This document shows, piece after piece, positions 25,153-37,309 of a stretch of 64,000 bases of DNA. The stretch is taken from NCBI GenBank assembly GCA_951813255.1, contig OX638353.1, positions 2,849,501 to 2,913,500 of the forward strand. The letters run 5' to 3'. Below the pieces are notes generated by a model, which saw only the letters and a program-made list of their open reading frames with translations, ran no database searches and had not been told where the DNA came from. The translations under genes were made by a program, and so were the position numbers. Position 1 is the first letter of the stretch; each line of letters begins with the position of its first letter. Source of the stretch: an uncultured Dehalococcoidia bacterium. GTDB taxonomy: Bacteria; Chloroflexota; Dehalococcoidia; Lucifugimonadales; JAAXIE01.

Positions 25153-26397
25153 ATGGCACGACCCAGGGTGGTCATCACCGGCATGGGAGCCATCACCCCG
25201 TTGGGTCTAACTGCAGGTCAGTTCTGGGACAACATACTACAGGGCAAGTCTGGCATCGGACCCATGACACTATGCGATCCGACCGACTACCCCTGTCGCA
25301 TAGCTGGGGAGGCCCTAGACTTCAACCCTGACCAGTTCATCAACCCCCGCGAGTCGCGACGTATGGCCCGCTTCTCACAAATAGCCGTCGCCGCTGCCCT
25401 AATGGCAGTGGAGGACGCTCGTCTGGACATATCGAAGGAAGACTCCTTCCGTGTCGGCGTCTCATTGGGCAACGGCAACGGAGGCTTCCCCACGTTGGAG
25501 GAGAATTGTCGCGTCTTGGTAGAGCGGGGAGGGATGCGGATGTCGCCCTTCTTCTTCCCTATGGTTCTGCCTAACATGGCGGCGGCCAACGTTAGCCGCT
25601 TCACTGGCGCACGAGGCTACAACTCCACCGCTGTCACCGCCTGCGCTGCCTCGAATCAAGCCATGGGAGAGGCCCTAGAAGTGTTACGACGCGGGGGCGC
25701 CGACGTGATGCTGACAGGTGGGGCGGAAGCAGGCATCAGCCAACTAGGGCTGGCTGGCTTTGCTGTCATGCGGGCGCTGAGCACCCGCAACGACGCCCCC
25801 GAGAAAGCCAGCCGGCCCTTCGATGCCGAGCGCGATGGTTTCGTTCCAGCAGAAGGGGCCGTGATACTCGTAGCCGAAACCCTGGAGCACGCCCTCAAAC
25901 GGGATGCCCACATCCTCTGCGAGTTCGCTGGTTTCGGCAGCTCCTCCGACGCCCACCATCCAGTACAGCCAGAGGAAACCGGAGAGAGCGCGGGCAGAGC
26001 CATGCAGTGGGCGCTTGACGATGCAGGTGTTACCTTGAAAGATGTGGACTACATCAACGCCCACGGCACTTCCACGCCTTTGAACGACGCTGTGGAGACG
26101 GCAGCTATCAAAAGGCTCTTCGGCGACTTGGCTTACCGCATACCCGTGAGCTCTACAAAGTCTATGATTGGACATTCATTGGGAGCCGCTGGGGCTTTGG
26201 AGGCAGTGCCTTGCGTGCGCTCAATAACCGATGGGGCCATTCATCCCACGGTGAATTACGAACACGCCGACCCCCAATGCGATTTGGACTACGTTCCCAA
26301 CGTACGACGCGAATCGCAGGTGCGAGTCGTCCTCTCCAACGCTTTTGGGTTTGGGGGCCAGAACGCCTGCTTGGTGTTCCGCAAGTACGACGGTTAG
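25153..26397 (+). CDS. fabF: Beta-ketoacyl-ACP synthase II
   Basis: A 414-aa condensing enzyme of fatty-acid elongation. The Cys-His-His triad is visible: Cys in VTACAASNQAMGEA near residue 162, His in NAHGTSTPLND near 302, and His in KSMIGHSLGAAGALEA near 339. The glycine-rich SNAFGFGGQNA end is also present. CAASNQ rather than the common CATG/CASG is a small deviation. It is the last gene of the unit with folC. Confidence 0.93.
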   Translation: MARPRVVITGMGAITPLGLTAGQFWDNILQGKSGIGPMTLCDPTDYPCRIAGEALDFNPDQFINPRESRRMARFSQIAVAAALMAVEDARLDISKEDSFRVGVSLGNGNGGFPTLEENCRVLVERGGMRMSPFFFPMVLPNMAAANVSRFTGARGYNSTAVTACAASNQAMGEALEVLRRGGADVMLTGGAEAGISQLGLAGFAVMRALSTRNDAPEKASRPFDAERDGFVPAEGAVILVAETLEHALKRDAHILCEFAGFGSSSDAHHPVQPEETGESAGRAMQWALDDAGVTLKDVDYINAHGTSTPLNDAVETAAIKRLFGDLAYRIPVSSTKSMIGHSLGAAGALEAVPCVRSITDGAIHPTVNYEHADPQCDLDYVPNVRRESQVRVVLSNAFGFGGQNACLVFRKYDG

Positions 26398-26426
26398 GGA
26401 AATAGCCCGCTTAGTCGGCCTTTGGC

Positions 26427-26675
26427 CTACGCTGGTTCAGGTGCGCCAGAGGGGAAGACCTCTTCCAGCATCTCCTGGAGCGCCATTGCGTGGCTACAGG
26501 AGCCTTGGGTTGAGAAGGAGCGACAGGTGCAACGCCACACTCCCGCATCGTACCCCAACTCATGGGTGTTGTTATTGCCCCGAAACGTTGCGGTCAGTCG
26601 GTTTATGGTTACCCGCTCCCGTTCTTCGGCATAGTTTCTTGCCTTCTCTACCCTGCTAATATGCGACGAATACAT
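26427..26675 (-). CDS. SWIM zinc-finger domain protein
   Basis: A small protein (82 aa) built around a SWIM finger, CxCx8CxH: CTCRSFSTQGSCSH near residue 50, followed by AMALQEML. The N-terminal helix has VEKARNYAEERERVTIN and the strand TATFRGNNNTHELGYDAG, an arrangement seen in a small family widespread in Chloroflexota and Actinobacteria. It likely binds nucleic acid or protein. ATG 26675 is preferred (GGGAGTGGA before it); an ATG 12 bp upstream is also possible. Convergent with fabF. Confidence 0.82.
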   Translation of the reverse strand: MYSSHISRVEKARNYAEERERVTINRLTATFRGNNNTHELGYDAGVWRCTCRSFSTQGSCSHAMALQEMLEEVFPSGAPEPA

Positions 26676-26988
26676 TTCCACTCCCATCGTAATCCCACAG
26701 CACGATTCTACGCTGGCCCTCAGATAGCGTCAACGTGGTGGGTTGGACAAGGGGGCCTAGGGCCTTTCTATAATTGCCCCCGTAAGTTTCCCGCTCCCGG
26801 GAAATGGCCGAGGGAACAACTGTGGCGACGTGTTAGGGGTCAGCCTCAGTGTCTACATTGATATTAGCACGGGTGTGCGGGCATGTCGAAGGTTGGATGC
26901 CCATGGGGTGGATTGCTGCCATGTCGTATAATGGGGGACGCAGCGCCTCCTCACGCGAGACTATTATGCAATCTGTTGAAGGGTAACT
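26676..26988 (+). other. alaS upstream region with -10 boxes and hairpins (possible structured leader)
   Basis: A 313-bp region before alaS. A TATAAT at 26769-26774 is followed by the perfect hairpin TTTCCCG-CTC-CGGGAAA and by a GGGCAT/ATGCCC stem near 26885-26910. A second TATAAT is at 26927-26932, about 60 bp before the alaS ATG. No T-box consensus is seen. The -35 boxes are poor (TTGGAC at 26743-26748 is 20 bp from the first -10). It may be a leader or a separate small RNA. Confidence 0.35.
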
Positions 26989-29706
26989 ATGGAAGGCGAT
27001 CGGATAAGGTCCAGTTTCCTACAGTTTTTCCAGGATAAAGACCACCTTATCATGCCCAGCTCTTCGCTGGTGCCCGCAGGCGACCCAACCCTGCTGTTCA
27101 CCAGCGCTGGGATGGTGCAGTTCAAGCCCTTCTTCATGGGCGAGGCCACGCCACCCTCCCGTCGCCTTACCACTAGCCAGAAGAGCTTCCGCACCACCGA
27201 TATTGACGAGGTGGGAGACCACAAGCACCTGACTTTCTTCGAGATGCTGGGAAACTTCAGCATCGGCGACTACTTCAAGAAGGAAGCCGTAGCCATGGCT
27301 TGGGAGATGGTCACTCAAAAGTTCGGTATCTCCCCCGACCAGATATATGCCACCATCTACCTCGATGACGAGGAAGCTTACCACTATTGGCGCGACGACA
27401 TCGGTGTACCCGAAGAGCGCATCTACCGCTACGGTGGCAAGGACAACTGGTGGGGGCCGGCTGGCTTGGAAGGGCCCTGCGGGCCCTGCAGCGAACTCCA
27501 CTACGACTCCGGGCCTGAGCACGGCTGTGGGCTCTTAGTCGCACCGGAGGTGCTTACCGCCTGCCAACGCAACGGCGACCCTATGCCCACATGCCACCCG
27601 AATTGCGAGTGCGAGCGGTTCGTGGAGCTCTGGAACTTGGTATTCATGCAGTTCTACCAAGACCTCGGAGGCAATCGCACACCCCTGCCTGCCCCCAGTA
27701 TTGACACCGGTATGGGCTTGGAGCGGGCTGCTGCTGTCTTGCAGAACAAGCGCAATTTGTACGAGACTGATCTATTCCAGCCCATCGTTGAGCGTATCTG
27801 TAGCATCACCGGCAAGCAGTATGGCAATGACGCCGAGACCGACTATGCCATCCGAGTGGTCGCCGAACACGGCCGTGGCGTATGTTTTCTGATTGCGGAC
27901 GGTGTAGTCCCGGGCAACGAGGGGCGGGGCTACGTGCTGCGTCGTATCATTCGACGGGCTATCCGGTACGGCCGACGGCTCGGCTTGCAGGGACCCTTTC
28001 TCACCGAAGTTGCCTCCATCGCAGTCCAGCGTTTCCAGGAGGCATACCCCGAACTCGCAGAAAATCGCGATTTCATCATGCGGGTCATCAGTCTGGAGGA
28101 GAGCCGGTTTGCCCAGACTTTCGAACGCGGTTTCGTTATCCTGTCAGACCTCTTGGAGGCCCGCCAAAGTTCGCAAAACGAAGACTTAGCTGTGTCTGGT
28201 CAAGAGACTTTCCATCTGTACGATACGTACGGCTTCCCTCCAGAACTGACCGACGAAATCGCGCGTGAGCACGGTCTGCAGGTGGATATTGAGGGGTTCA
28301 AGCGGGAGATGGAGTCCCAACGACAGCAATCTCGCGCTACGAAAGCCTTCACCGGCAGCATGGAGATGCTCACAGCATACGAAAACCTAGGTGTGGGCCA
28401 TAGTGAGTTCACCGGCTACAGCCTGATCCAGCAGGAGTCGATAATCGTCGCCCTCTTGGTCGATGGCGTTTCAGTGGGTCACGCAACGCAAGGACAACCG
28501 TTGGAGGTGGTGCTCGGTCGTTCGCCTTTCTATGCTGAGGGTGGCGGGCAATTGGGAGACCGCGGCCATATCCGTGGCCCCAATGGCGTGGTGACAGTGG
28601 AGGACACCCATAGCCCTGTGGCAGGATTGATCGTTCAGAGTGGAATAGTAGAGCAAGGTGATGTCTCCGTGGGAGATACAGTCCAGTCAGAGGTGGACGC
28701 GCATCGGCGTCAGGACGCCTCGCGAAACCACAGTGGCACCCATATCCTGCATGCCGCGTTGAGGTCGGTACTAGGCTCACATGTACGCCAAGCGGGTTCC
28801 CACGTGGCCCCCGAACGCCTACGCTTCGACTTCAGCCATGTGAGCCAATTGACCCGCGATGAACTTCTAGACGTGCAGGCACTCTCCAACGACCGAGTTA
28901 GAGCTAACCTAGCGGTCACATCTCATGAGACCACTTATTCCGATGCCGTGCGCGAGGGCGCATTGGCGTTCTTCGGAGACCGCTACGGCGATGTGGTACG
29001 AGTAGTGACCATAGCAGAGGAGGCGAACTCAGCTAGGAGCGATGCCTTTAGCGTTGAGGTGTGCGGAGGCACCCATGTCCAAGCCACCGGGCAGGTAGGG
29101 ACCCTCCTGGTTCTTGGAGAGTCAGGTATCGGCGGTGGCATGAGGCGCATTGAGGCACTAACCGGCCGGGCAGCGGAGCAACTGTTCGTCGAGCAGTCCG
29201 GTCGGCTCGACCGCCTCGCCCAGAGACTCCAGACCCCAGTGGTTGACCTTGAGTCCCGCCTCGAAAGCTTCATGGAGGATGCGGAGCAAGTGCGTCGGCG
29301 CCTTGCCACCTTCGAACGAGAATCATTGCGTCGTGAGGCACAAGAGTTGCTTGACGGAGTACTTGACGTGGCAGGTGTGAAGGTGCTGGCAGGCCGGACT
29401 TCGGCCGCCACCCCCGAAGCCATGCGCGAGATGGGCGACTTCCTTAAGACCCGCTTGGAGAGCGCCGTACTTGTTATGGGAGGCATCGTCGACGGTAGGC
29501 CTACCCTAGTCGCGATGGTCACTGATGACTTGCTTGACCGCGGACTGCACGCTGGCAACATCGTCAAAGAGGCTGCCCAAATCATGGGCGGCGGTGGCGG
29601 TGGACGACCCAACCTAGCTCAAGCCGGAGGTCGACAGCCGGAGCGTCTCGACGCCTCTCTTCAGAGCATCGCCGACATCGTGCGACGCGCCCACGCTCAA
29701 GGGTAA
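26989..29706 (+). CDS. alaS: Alanyl-tRNA synthetase
   Basis: A 905-aa class II synthetase charging tRNA-Ala. The aminoacylation domain has the motif 1 region (SSLVPAGDPTLLFTSAGM), FRTTDIDEVGDHKHLTFFEM and GMGLERAAAVLQ. The editing domain has the zinc-binding set NHSGTHILHAAL and CGGTHVQATG, and FYAEGGGQLGDRG. The C-Ala domain ends with the glycine-rich GGGGGGRPNLAQAGG. It heads the alaS-ruvX-aro gene run. Confidence 0.97.
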   Translation: MEGDRIRSSFLQFFQDKDHLIMPSSSLVPAGDPTLLFTSAGMVQFKPFFMGEATPPSRRLTTSQKSFRTTDIDEVGDHKHLTFFEMLGNFSIGDYFKKEAVAMAWEMVTQKFGISPDQIYATIYLDDEEAYHYWRDDIGVPEERIYRYGGKDNWWGPAGLEGPCGPCSELHYDSGPEHGCGLLVAPEVLTACQRNGDPMPTCHPNCECERFVELWNLVFMQFYQDLGGNRTPLPAPSIDTGMGLERAAAVLQNKRNLYETDLFQPIVERICSITGKQYGNDAETDYAIRVVAEHGRGVCFLIADGVVPGNEGRGYVLRRIIRRAIRYGRRLGLQGPFLTEVASIAVQRFQEAYPELAENRDFIMRVISLEESRFAQTFERGFVILSDLLEARQSSQNEDLAVSGQETFHLYDTYGFPPELTDEIAREHGLQVDIEGFKREMESQRQQSRATKAFTGSMEMLTAYENLGVGHSEFTGYSLIQQESIIVALLVDGVSVGHATQGQPLEVVLGRSPFYAEGGGQLGDRGHIRGPNGVVTVEDTHSPVAGLIVQSGIVEQGDVSVGDTVQSEVDAHRRQDASRNHSGTHILHAALRSVLGSHVRQAGSHVAPERLRFDFSHVSQLTRDELLDVQALSNDRVRANLAVTSHETTYSDAVREGALAFFGDRYGDVVRVVTIAEEANSARSDAFSVEVCGGTHVQATGQVGTLLVLGESGIGGGMRRIEALTGRAAEQLFVEQSGRLDRLAQRLQTPVVDLESRLESFMEDAEQVRRRLATFERESLRREAQELLDGVLDVAGVKVLAGRTSAATPEAMREMGDFLKTRLESAVLVMGGIVDGRPTLVAMVTDDLLDRGLHAGNIVKEAAQIMGGGGGGRPNLAQAGGRQPERLDASLQSIADIVRRAHAQG

Positions 29707-29718
29707 TACGAGAGCACC

Positions 29719-30168
29719 ATGTGCATCTTGGGACTTGATGTCGGGGACCGTCGCATTGGCATCGCATTGGCGGAGGAGAGTGGCACATTGGCCGTGCCCG
29801 TCGGGGCAATGGAGCGGACGTCTCTCAAGCAAGATATACCCCGCCTGGCTGAGATTGCACAGGACCGACGCGCAACCCTTATCGTGGCGGGGATGCCAAT
29901 CTCTATCAACGGCACCCTTGGCCCCCAAGCAAGAAAGACCCAAAGGTTCCTTGAGCACGTCACGAAACACACGCAACTACCCATAGAGACAGTGGACGAG
30001 CGTTATTCCAGCAGTGAAGCAGGTCGGCTGATGCAAAACAATGGAGCGCAACCTTCTCGCCGTCGAGGGGAAGTGGACGCCACTGCTGCCACCATTATTC
30101 TTCAGGCCTACTTGGACCGGCGAGACCCACGCCCCAACCCCACGCCCGCTACCGGCTCTACGCCCTGA
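29719..30168 (+). CDS. ruvX: Putative Holliday junction resolvase / pre-16S rRNA nuclease YqgF
   Basis: A 149-aa RNase H-fold nuclease. It has GLDVGDRRIGIALAEE with the first catalytic Asp (residue 7), IVAGMPISINGTLG, VDERYSSSEA with the second acid, and the final acid in GEVDATAATIILQAYLD. It follows alaS by 12 bp, a frequent bacterial arrangement (alaS-yqgF). Confidence 0.92.
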   Translation: MCILGLDVGDRRIGIALAEESGTLAVPVGAMERTSLKQDIPRLAEIAQDRRATLIVAGMPISINGTLGPQARKTQRFLEHVTKHTQLPIETVDERYSSSEAGRLMQNNGAQPSRRRGEVDATAATIILQAYLDRRDPRPNPTPATGSTP

Positions 30169-30203
30169 GCAGCCCGTAGCGACAAACGGAGGCCGCTGAC
30201 CCA

Positions 30204-31049
30204 ATGCCTCAACGTGTCGGCATAATCGGCTACCCCATTGGACATTCGCTGTCTCCTGTGCTGCAGCAGGTCGCCTTTGATCACTACTGTATCGACGCTA
30301 CTTACCAAGCGTGGAGGGTGACTCCTGAGGACGTACCCGATTTCGTAGGGGGGCTAAAAGAAGCCGGTACCCTCGGGTGCAACGTGACAGTTCCCCATAA
30401 GGAAGCCGTTATCCCTTTCCTCGATGTCGTCGACGCGTGGGCTGCCAGGGCGGGGGCCGTAAACACCATTGTCAACGATAACGGCAGGTTGGAGGGCTAC
30501 AACACCGACGGCATTGGCTTTCTGCGGGCCCTCCGAGAGGGCGTGGGGGGTTCGGCCAAAGATAAGCACGTTCTGGTTTTGGGGGCAGGCGGAGCCGCCA
30601 AGGGTGTTTGCCTCGCCCTAGCGGGCGAGTCCGTACGTTCCATCAGCATCGCCAACCGTACCCTGGAGCGGGCCGAGGCCTTGGCCAAGCTGTTGGAGGG
30701 CCACGGCGCGCACGCGAACCCGGTGTCGTTGGAAGCCGTCGCATCAAAGGATGCCAGCCAGCAAGCGGACATTATCATCAATTGCACTACACTGGGCATG
30801 GCCCACGGGCCGGGAGAGAAGGACTCTCCACTGACCTACGACCAACTGCCGATAGGCGGGCTAGTGTACGACCTAGTGTATAATCCAGCGCGCACACCCC
30901 TTCTCCGGGAGGCTGAGAGGGCGGGCGTCGCCACCATTGGCGGGCTGCCCATGCTGGTCTATCAAGGGGCGGCGTCATTCGAGCTTTGGACCGGCCTTGA
31001 GGCACCTGTGTCGCTGATGGCCGAGGCGGCCAGTGCTGCCCTGCAGTAA
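30204..31049 (+). CDS. aroE: Shikimate dehydrogenase
   Basis: A 281-aa enzyme reducing 3-dehydroshikimate to shikimate with NADPH. It has the substrate motif GYPIGHSLSP near residue 8, NVTVPHKEAV with the catalytic Lys near 65, and NTDGIGF. The cofactor motif is LGAGGAAKGV and the basic SIANRTLERA indicates NADP. First gene of an aroE-aroC-aroK-aroB run. Confidence 0.95.
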   Translation: MPQRVGIIGYPIGHSLSPVLQQVAFDHYCIDATYQAWRVTPEDVPDFVGGLKEAGTLGCNVTVPHKEAVIPFLDVVDAWAARAGAVNTIVNDNGRLEGYNTDGIGFLRALREGVGGSAKDKHVLVLGAGGAAKGVCLALAGESVRSISIANRTLERAEALAKLLEGHGAHANPVSLEAVASKDASQQADIIINCTTLGMAHGPGEKDSPLTYDQLPIGGLVYDLVYNPARTPLLREAERAGVATIGGLPMLVYQGAASFELWTGLEAPVSLMAEAASAALQ

Positions 31050-31081
31050 AGGTTAAGCGCAGGCCAGAATACGGGGTTCTC

Positions 31082-32272
31082 ATGATTCGGTACCTGACGG
31101 CAGGTGAGTCTCACGGTCAGGGGTTGGCGATCATCGTCGAGGGGATACCCGCAGGTGTGCCCTTAAACGAGGATTTCATCGCCTCCCAGTTGAAACGGAG
31201 GCAGCGGGGCTATGGGCGTGGCGGGCGAATGCAGATCGAGCAGGACTACGCTCACATCATCTCCGGCGTTCGCCACGGTTTCACTTTGGGTAGTCCCATC
31301 GGCATGACCATGGAGAATCGGGACTGGGTGAACTGGACGGACACCATGAGTGTCACTCCCACCGAAGTCGATTTTCAGCGCGTGGTCCGTCTCCGGCCTG
31401 GCCACGCCGACCTTCCCGGCACGATGAAGTACGGATTTGACGACGTGCGCAACGTACTCGAACGGGCCAGCGCCCGCGAGACTGCTGCCCGCGTGGCTGC
31501 CGGGGCCATAGCCATGCGCTTGTTGCAAGAGTTCGATATTCAACTACGCTCTCACGTCATATCCATCGGAGGCATACCGGGGCAGATCAATGGGGCTATC
31601 GATTGGGAAGCCGTGGAAGAATCTCCGGTACGCTGCTCGGACCCCGAGGCCAGCCAGAAAATGATTGACTGCATAGATGAAGCTCGGGAGGCAGGCGATA
31701 CCGTGGGAGGGGTGGTGGAGGTCATTGCCGACAACGTGCCCATGGGCCTCGGCTCGCATGTGCACTGGGACCGGAAGATAGACGGGCGCATCGCCCAAGC
31801 CCTCATGTCCATAAACGCGGTGAAGGCTGTTTCTATCGGTGAGGGATGGGAGAACGTGGGCATGCTCGGCTCCCAAGTGCACGACGTCATTGAAGCAAGT
31901 GACGACTCCTTCCGACCCTGGCAGCGTAAGACCAACCGAGCTGGCGGCACCGAGGGTGGCATGACCAACGGCATGCCCTTGGTGGCCCGATTCGCCATCA
32001 AACCCATCTCGACCCTACGCAAGCCCCTCCCCTCGGTTGACCTGAACACCGGTGAACTAGTGCAAGCCCACTACGAACGCTCCGACGTATGCCAAGTGCC
32101 ACCCGCCGGTGTCATCGGCGAGGCAGTGGTAGCCTTAGTGGTGGCCGACGCTTTTGCCGAGAAGTTCGGCGGTGACAGCGTGGACGAACTGCGTCGCAAC
32201 TACGAGGCCTACCTGAAAACCCTAGGGCCCCGCCAGGTCGTGCGTCGCAGCCGCTCGTCACCCGGAGACTGA
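31082..32272 (+). CDS. aroC: Chorismate synthase
   Basis: A 396-aa FMN-dependent enzyme converting EPSP to chorismate. The signatures are GESHGQGLAIIVEGIPAG at the start, RRQRGYGRGGRM, RPGHADLPGTMKYGFDDVRNVLERASARET in two adjacent stretches, and RAGGTEGGMTNG near residue 283. It ends in TGA, an ordinary stop here. aroK follows 14 bp later. Confidence 0.96.
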   Translation: MIRYLTAGESHGQGLAIIVEGIPAGVPLNEDFIASQLKRRQRGYGRGGRMQIEQDYAHIISGVRHGFTLGSPIGMTMENRDWVNWTDTMSVTPTEVDFQRVVRLRPGHADLPGTMKYGFDDVRNVLERASARETAARVAAGAIAMRLLQEFDIQLRSHVISIGGIPGQINGAIDWEAVEESPVRCSDPEASQKMIDCIDEAREAGDTVGGVVEVIADNVPMGLGSHVHWDRKIDGRIAQALMSINAVKAVSIGEGWENVGMLGSQVHDVIEASDDSFRPWQRKTNRAGGTEGGMTNGMPLVARFAIKPISTLRKPLPSVDLNTGELVQAHYERSDVCQVPPAGVIGEAVVALVVADAFAEKFGGDSVDELRRNYEAYLKTLGPRQVVRRSRSSPGD

Positions 32273-32286
32273 CGAGCAGGGCTGCT

Positions 32287-32838
32287 GTGAAGCGCAACCT
32301 CATCCTCGTGGGCTTCCCCGGCACGGGCAAGACCCAAGCTGGACGCTTGGCTGCCAGAGCGTTGGGCTGGCAGTTCGTGGACAGCGACGAGGCCATCACC
32401 TCTAGTACTGGGCGTACCATCGAGGACATCTTTATCCAGGACGGCGAGCCGGCCTTCCGTGCCATGGAACGGGACGTCCTCCGTTCGGTCTGCTCCGGCG
32501 ATAACCGCGTGATCGGCACCGGGGGTGGCTCTTTCGTCGAACCGGAGAACCGCGACTTGATGCTGGAGGCAGGCTTGGTGGTGTGCCTCGATGCGCCCCC
32601 AGAGGTAATCTGGGAGCGGCTCTCTTCATCGCCTGACGCCGAAGTTCGCCCACTGCTGAAGGCAACCGAACCATTGCAGCGCATTACGGAACTAAAGAGC
32701 AAGCGCCAAAGCTGCTACGACATGGCTCACCTGAGCATCAGCACCGAAGGCCTTTCGCTGGAGCAGGTCGCGACCGCACTGGTAGATGCCTTCCGCTTCT
32801 ATGCAGACGCGACTCACCAAATCACACCTCATACCTAG
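32287..32838 (+). CDS. aroK: Shikimate kinase
   Basis: A 183-aa NMP-kinase-like enzyme phosphorylating shikimate. It has the Walker A loop GFPGTGKTQAG at residues 9-19, the shikimate-binding DSDEAI near 35, FRAMERDVL near 59 and GTGGGSFVEPENR near 78. It starts at GTG 32287, directly after aroC. Slightly longer than the average kinase at its C-terminus. Confidence 0.93.
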   Translation: MKRNLILVGFPGTGKTQAGRLAARALGWQFVDSDEAITSSTGRTIEDIFIQDGEPAFRAMERDVLRSVCSGDNRVIGTGGGSFVEPENRDLMLEAGLVVCLDAPPEVIWERLSSSPDAEVRPLLKATEPLQRITELKSKRQSCYDMAHLSISTEGLSLEQVATALVDAFRFYADATHQITPHT

Positions 32839-32882
32839 AGGCGCCCCTTGTGGGCTCCCATCATTCCTTCGAGAGGGGCACT

Positions 32883-33983
32883 ATGGCAGAGAATGACCTA
32901 GCGGCCACCGTCCACCATTCCGACGGCTCCTACCCAATCATCGTGGGCAGGGGCGTACTGGAACAGCTGGGCACGCGGCTCCAACAACTTGGCGTAACAG
33001 GGCAAGCCTATATCATCAGCGACGAAAATGTATTCCGGATTTACGGGCGACACGCCCAACGCTCGTTGGAAGCCGCTGGCATCGCGGCCCACAGCTACTC
33101 CATCCCTCCCGGCGAGGAGAGCAAGAACCTGGCCCTAGCGGAAGATATCTACGCATGGCTGGCGGAGATCAGGGCCGAGAGGCGCCATGCCATCGTCGCC
33201 CTCGGCGGAGGAGTGGTGGGCGACCTCGGAGGCTTCGTCGCCTCCACCTTTCTGAGGGGGATGATCTTCGTACAGGTCCCCACCAGCATGGCTGCGATGG
33301 TCGATGCATCTATCGGAGGCAAGGTGGCGGTTAACCTGCCCCAAGGCAAGAACCTGGTGGGGGCCTTCTACCAGCCCTCGCTGGTGCTGGCAGATGTAGA
33401 TGCCCTTTCCAGCCTAGGACAGCGGGGGCTATCGGAGGGGTGGGCCGAGGCGGTGAAGCACGGCCTGATCCTAGACCCTGAACTGTTCGATTTGTTCGAG
33501 GAGCACGCCGAGGACCTTATGTCACTGCGGGGCGACATCTCCACCGAGGTGATTCGTCGCAGCATGGCCATCAAAGCCCAAGTGGTCACCGAGGATGAAC
33601 GGGAGACCCTGGGGAGGCGCATACTGCTCAACTACGGCCACTCCATAGGCCATGCCCTGGAGTCCGTGACGGGTTACGGGCACTACATGCACGGAGAGGC
33701 CGTGTCCGTTGGCATGATGGGAGCCGGGCACATCTCCCAAGCCTTGGGCCTCATACCGGCAGAGGTTGTCGAGCGCCAGCGCAAGGTGCTGGAGCGCTTC
33801 CGACTGCCTCTGTCAGCGCCCGGCATCGACCCCGACGTAATTCTGGATAAGATGACTCACGACAAGAAGACTGAGGCGGGCTCCCTGCGGTGGGTGCTTC
33901 TCGAGGGTGTCGGGCAATCGGTGGTTCGCCGCGACGTGCCCCCGGACTTGGTCCGGGAGACGGTACAGGAGCTTACTCTGTAG
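32883..33983 (+). CDS. aroB: 3-dehydroquinate synthase
   Basis: A 366-aa NAD- and metal-dependent cyclase making 3-dehydroquinate from DAHP. It has PPGEESKNLALAEDIY, the glycine-rich ALGGGVVGDLGGFVASTFLRG, VPTSMAAMVDASIGGK, LSEGWAEAVKHGLI, and the metal His in LNYGHSIGHALESVTGYG. ATG 32883 (GAGAGGGG upstream) is chosen over a start 33 bp earlier. Its last 11 bases overlap the convergent GYD-family gene. Confidence 0.94.
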   Translation: MAENDLAATVHHSDGSYPIIVGRGVLEQLGTRLQQLGVTGQAYIISDENVFRIYGRHAQRSLEAAGIAAHSYSIPPGEESKNLALAEDIYAWLAEIRAERRHAIVALGGGVVGDLGGFVASTFLRGMIFVQVPTSMAAMVDASIGGKVAVNLPQGKNLVGAFYQPSLVLADVDALSSLGQRGLSEGWAEAVKHGLILDPELFDLFEEHAEDLMSLRGDISTEVIRRSMAIKAQVVTEDERETLGRRILLNYGHSIGHALESVTGYGHYMHGEAVSVGMMGAGHISQALGLIPAEVVERQRKVLERFRLPLSAPGIDPDVILDKMTHDKKTEAGSLRWVLLEGVGQSVVRRDVPPDLVRETVQELTL

Positions 33984-34338
33984 GCACCACGTCTGGATTG
34001 CCTCCGGACGCCACGCGGAGAATTTCCTTGTACTGGTCTTCCAACGAGGGAATCCTGCGCGCAATAGCAGGCAGGTCTCCCTCACTGAAGGCCCGCATGG
34101 TCACTGTACGGAAGTTGCCTAAGCTGCTGAGGCTCAGTACGATAGCTGCGCACTCCTCATCGCTATCAGCCTCCATGATGGCCGCAAAATCGTAGGGCCC
34201 CATGGTCATCCAGATGTAGGGCAGCTTGCCTCCTGCTTCCTCTACCAACTGACGCAATGCTCTTGGGTGCCCGCTCATGTAGGCGGCGTTCCGCATGCCT
34301 TCGTCGGTGTAGCTGAGCAGTATCACATAAGTAGACAC
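33973..34338 (-). CDS. GYD-domain protein
   Basis: A 121-aa protein of the GYD family: YVILLSYTDEGMRN, ALRQLVEEAGGKL, MTMGPYDFAAIMEAD and LSSLGNFRTVTMRAF follow the family pattern, with GPYD replacing G-x-YD. Dimeric ferredoxin-like fold expected; function unknown. It is convergent with aroB and overlaps it by 11 bp. Confidence 0.85.
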   Translation of the reverse strand: MSTYVILLSYTDEGMRNAAYMSGHPRALRQLVEEAGGKLPYIWMTMGPYDFAAIMEADSDEECAAIVLSLSSLGNFRTVTMRAFSEGDLPAIARRIPSLEDQYKEILRVASGGNPDVVPTE

Positions 34339-34378
34339 CTAACCCCCCCATACCTCTGTTCTCAAGTCGCCCAGACCC

Positions 34379-36925
<2,547 letters not shown>

Positions 36926-36972
36926 GTGTTCCGAGACGCAAGGTGCGGAACCGAATTTTGCGTCAAAGGCGT

Positions 36973-37160
36973 CCATTTCGCCTAGCTGGTGAGCGGCAAC
37001 GGATTGTCTGTTTCGTATCTGATGTGCGGCAACGGCGTATCTGCGACGCGATTTTCCGTATCTATTTGAGGCGGCGTTGCCGCGTTGCAACTTGGATTGA
37101 GATTATTGTTGACGGGGAGCCTGCCGGCGTTGTAGGGATCGACCGCCGCATTTGTATCTG
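36973..37160 (-). repeat. Phased array of AGATACGAA-like words, element B
   Basis: Reading the reverse strand, the words AGATACAAA, AGATACGGA, AGATACGCC, AGATACGAAA and AGCTAGGCGAAA begin at 37159, 37063, 37042, 37020 and 36987. Intervals are 96, 21, 22 and 33. The word GTTGCCGC recurs before two units. Intervening sequences otherwise differ. Confidence 0.7.
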
Positions 37161-37255
37161 AAAAATGCCACAAAACTGCCGCACAAACCGCGGAGTTGTG
37201 GGGCTCGTTCGATTGGGGCTCATGGTGGTTATCCCGTTCAAGAAGGGTCCTCCGC

Positions 37256-37303
37256 AAAAAAGCTGGGGGACTGACCTTTGGGGTCAGTCCCCCAGCTCGC
37301 TCT
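37256..37303 (-). ncRNA. Predicted ~48-nt terminated hairpin RNA of element B
   Basis: The best-preserved of the three hairpins. A perfect 16-bp stem joins 37282-37297 and 37261-37276, with a 5-nt loop, followed by a run of U (37260-37256). It begins about ten bases after the predicted transcription start. It is either an autonomous small RNA or a terminator that blocks entry into the array unless relieved. The shared ACTGACCCC core lies on the 5' strand. Confidence 0.7.
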
Positions 37304-37309
37304 GCATTA

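Noticed and set aside
37020..37160. Template or variable repeat of a diversity-generating retroelement
   Set aside because: AAC-rich codons briefly suggested it, but there is no reverse transcriptase and no matching variable repeat in the window.
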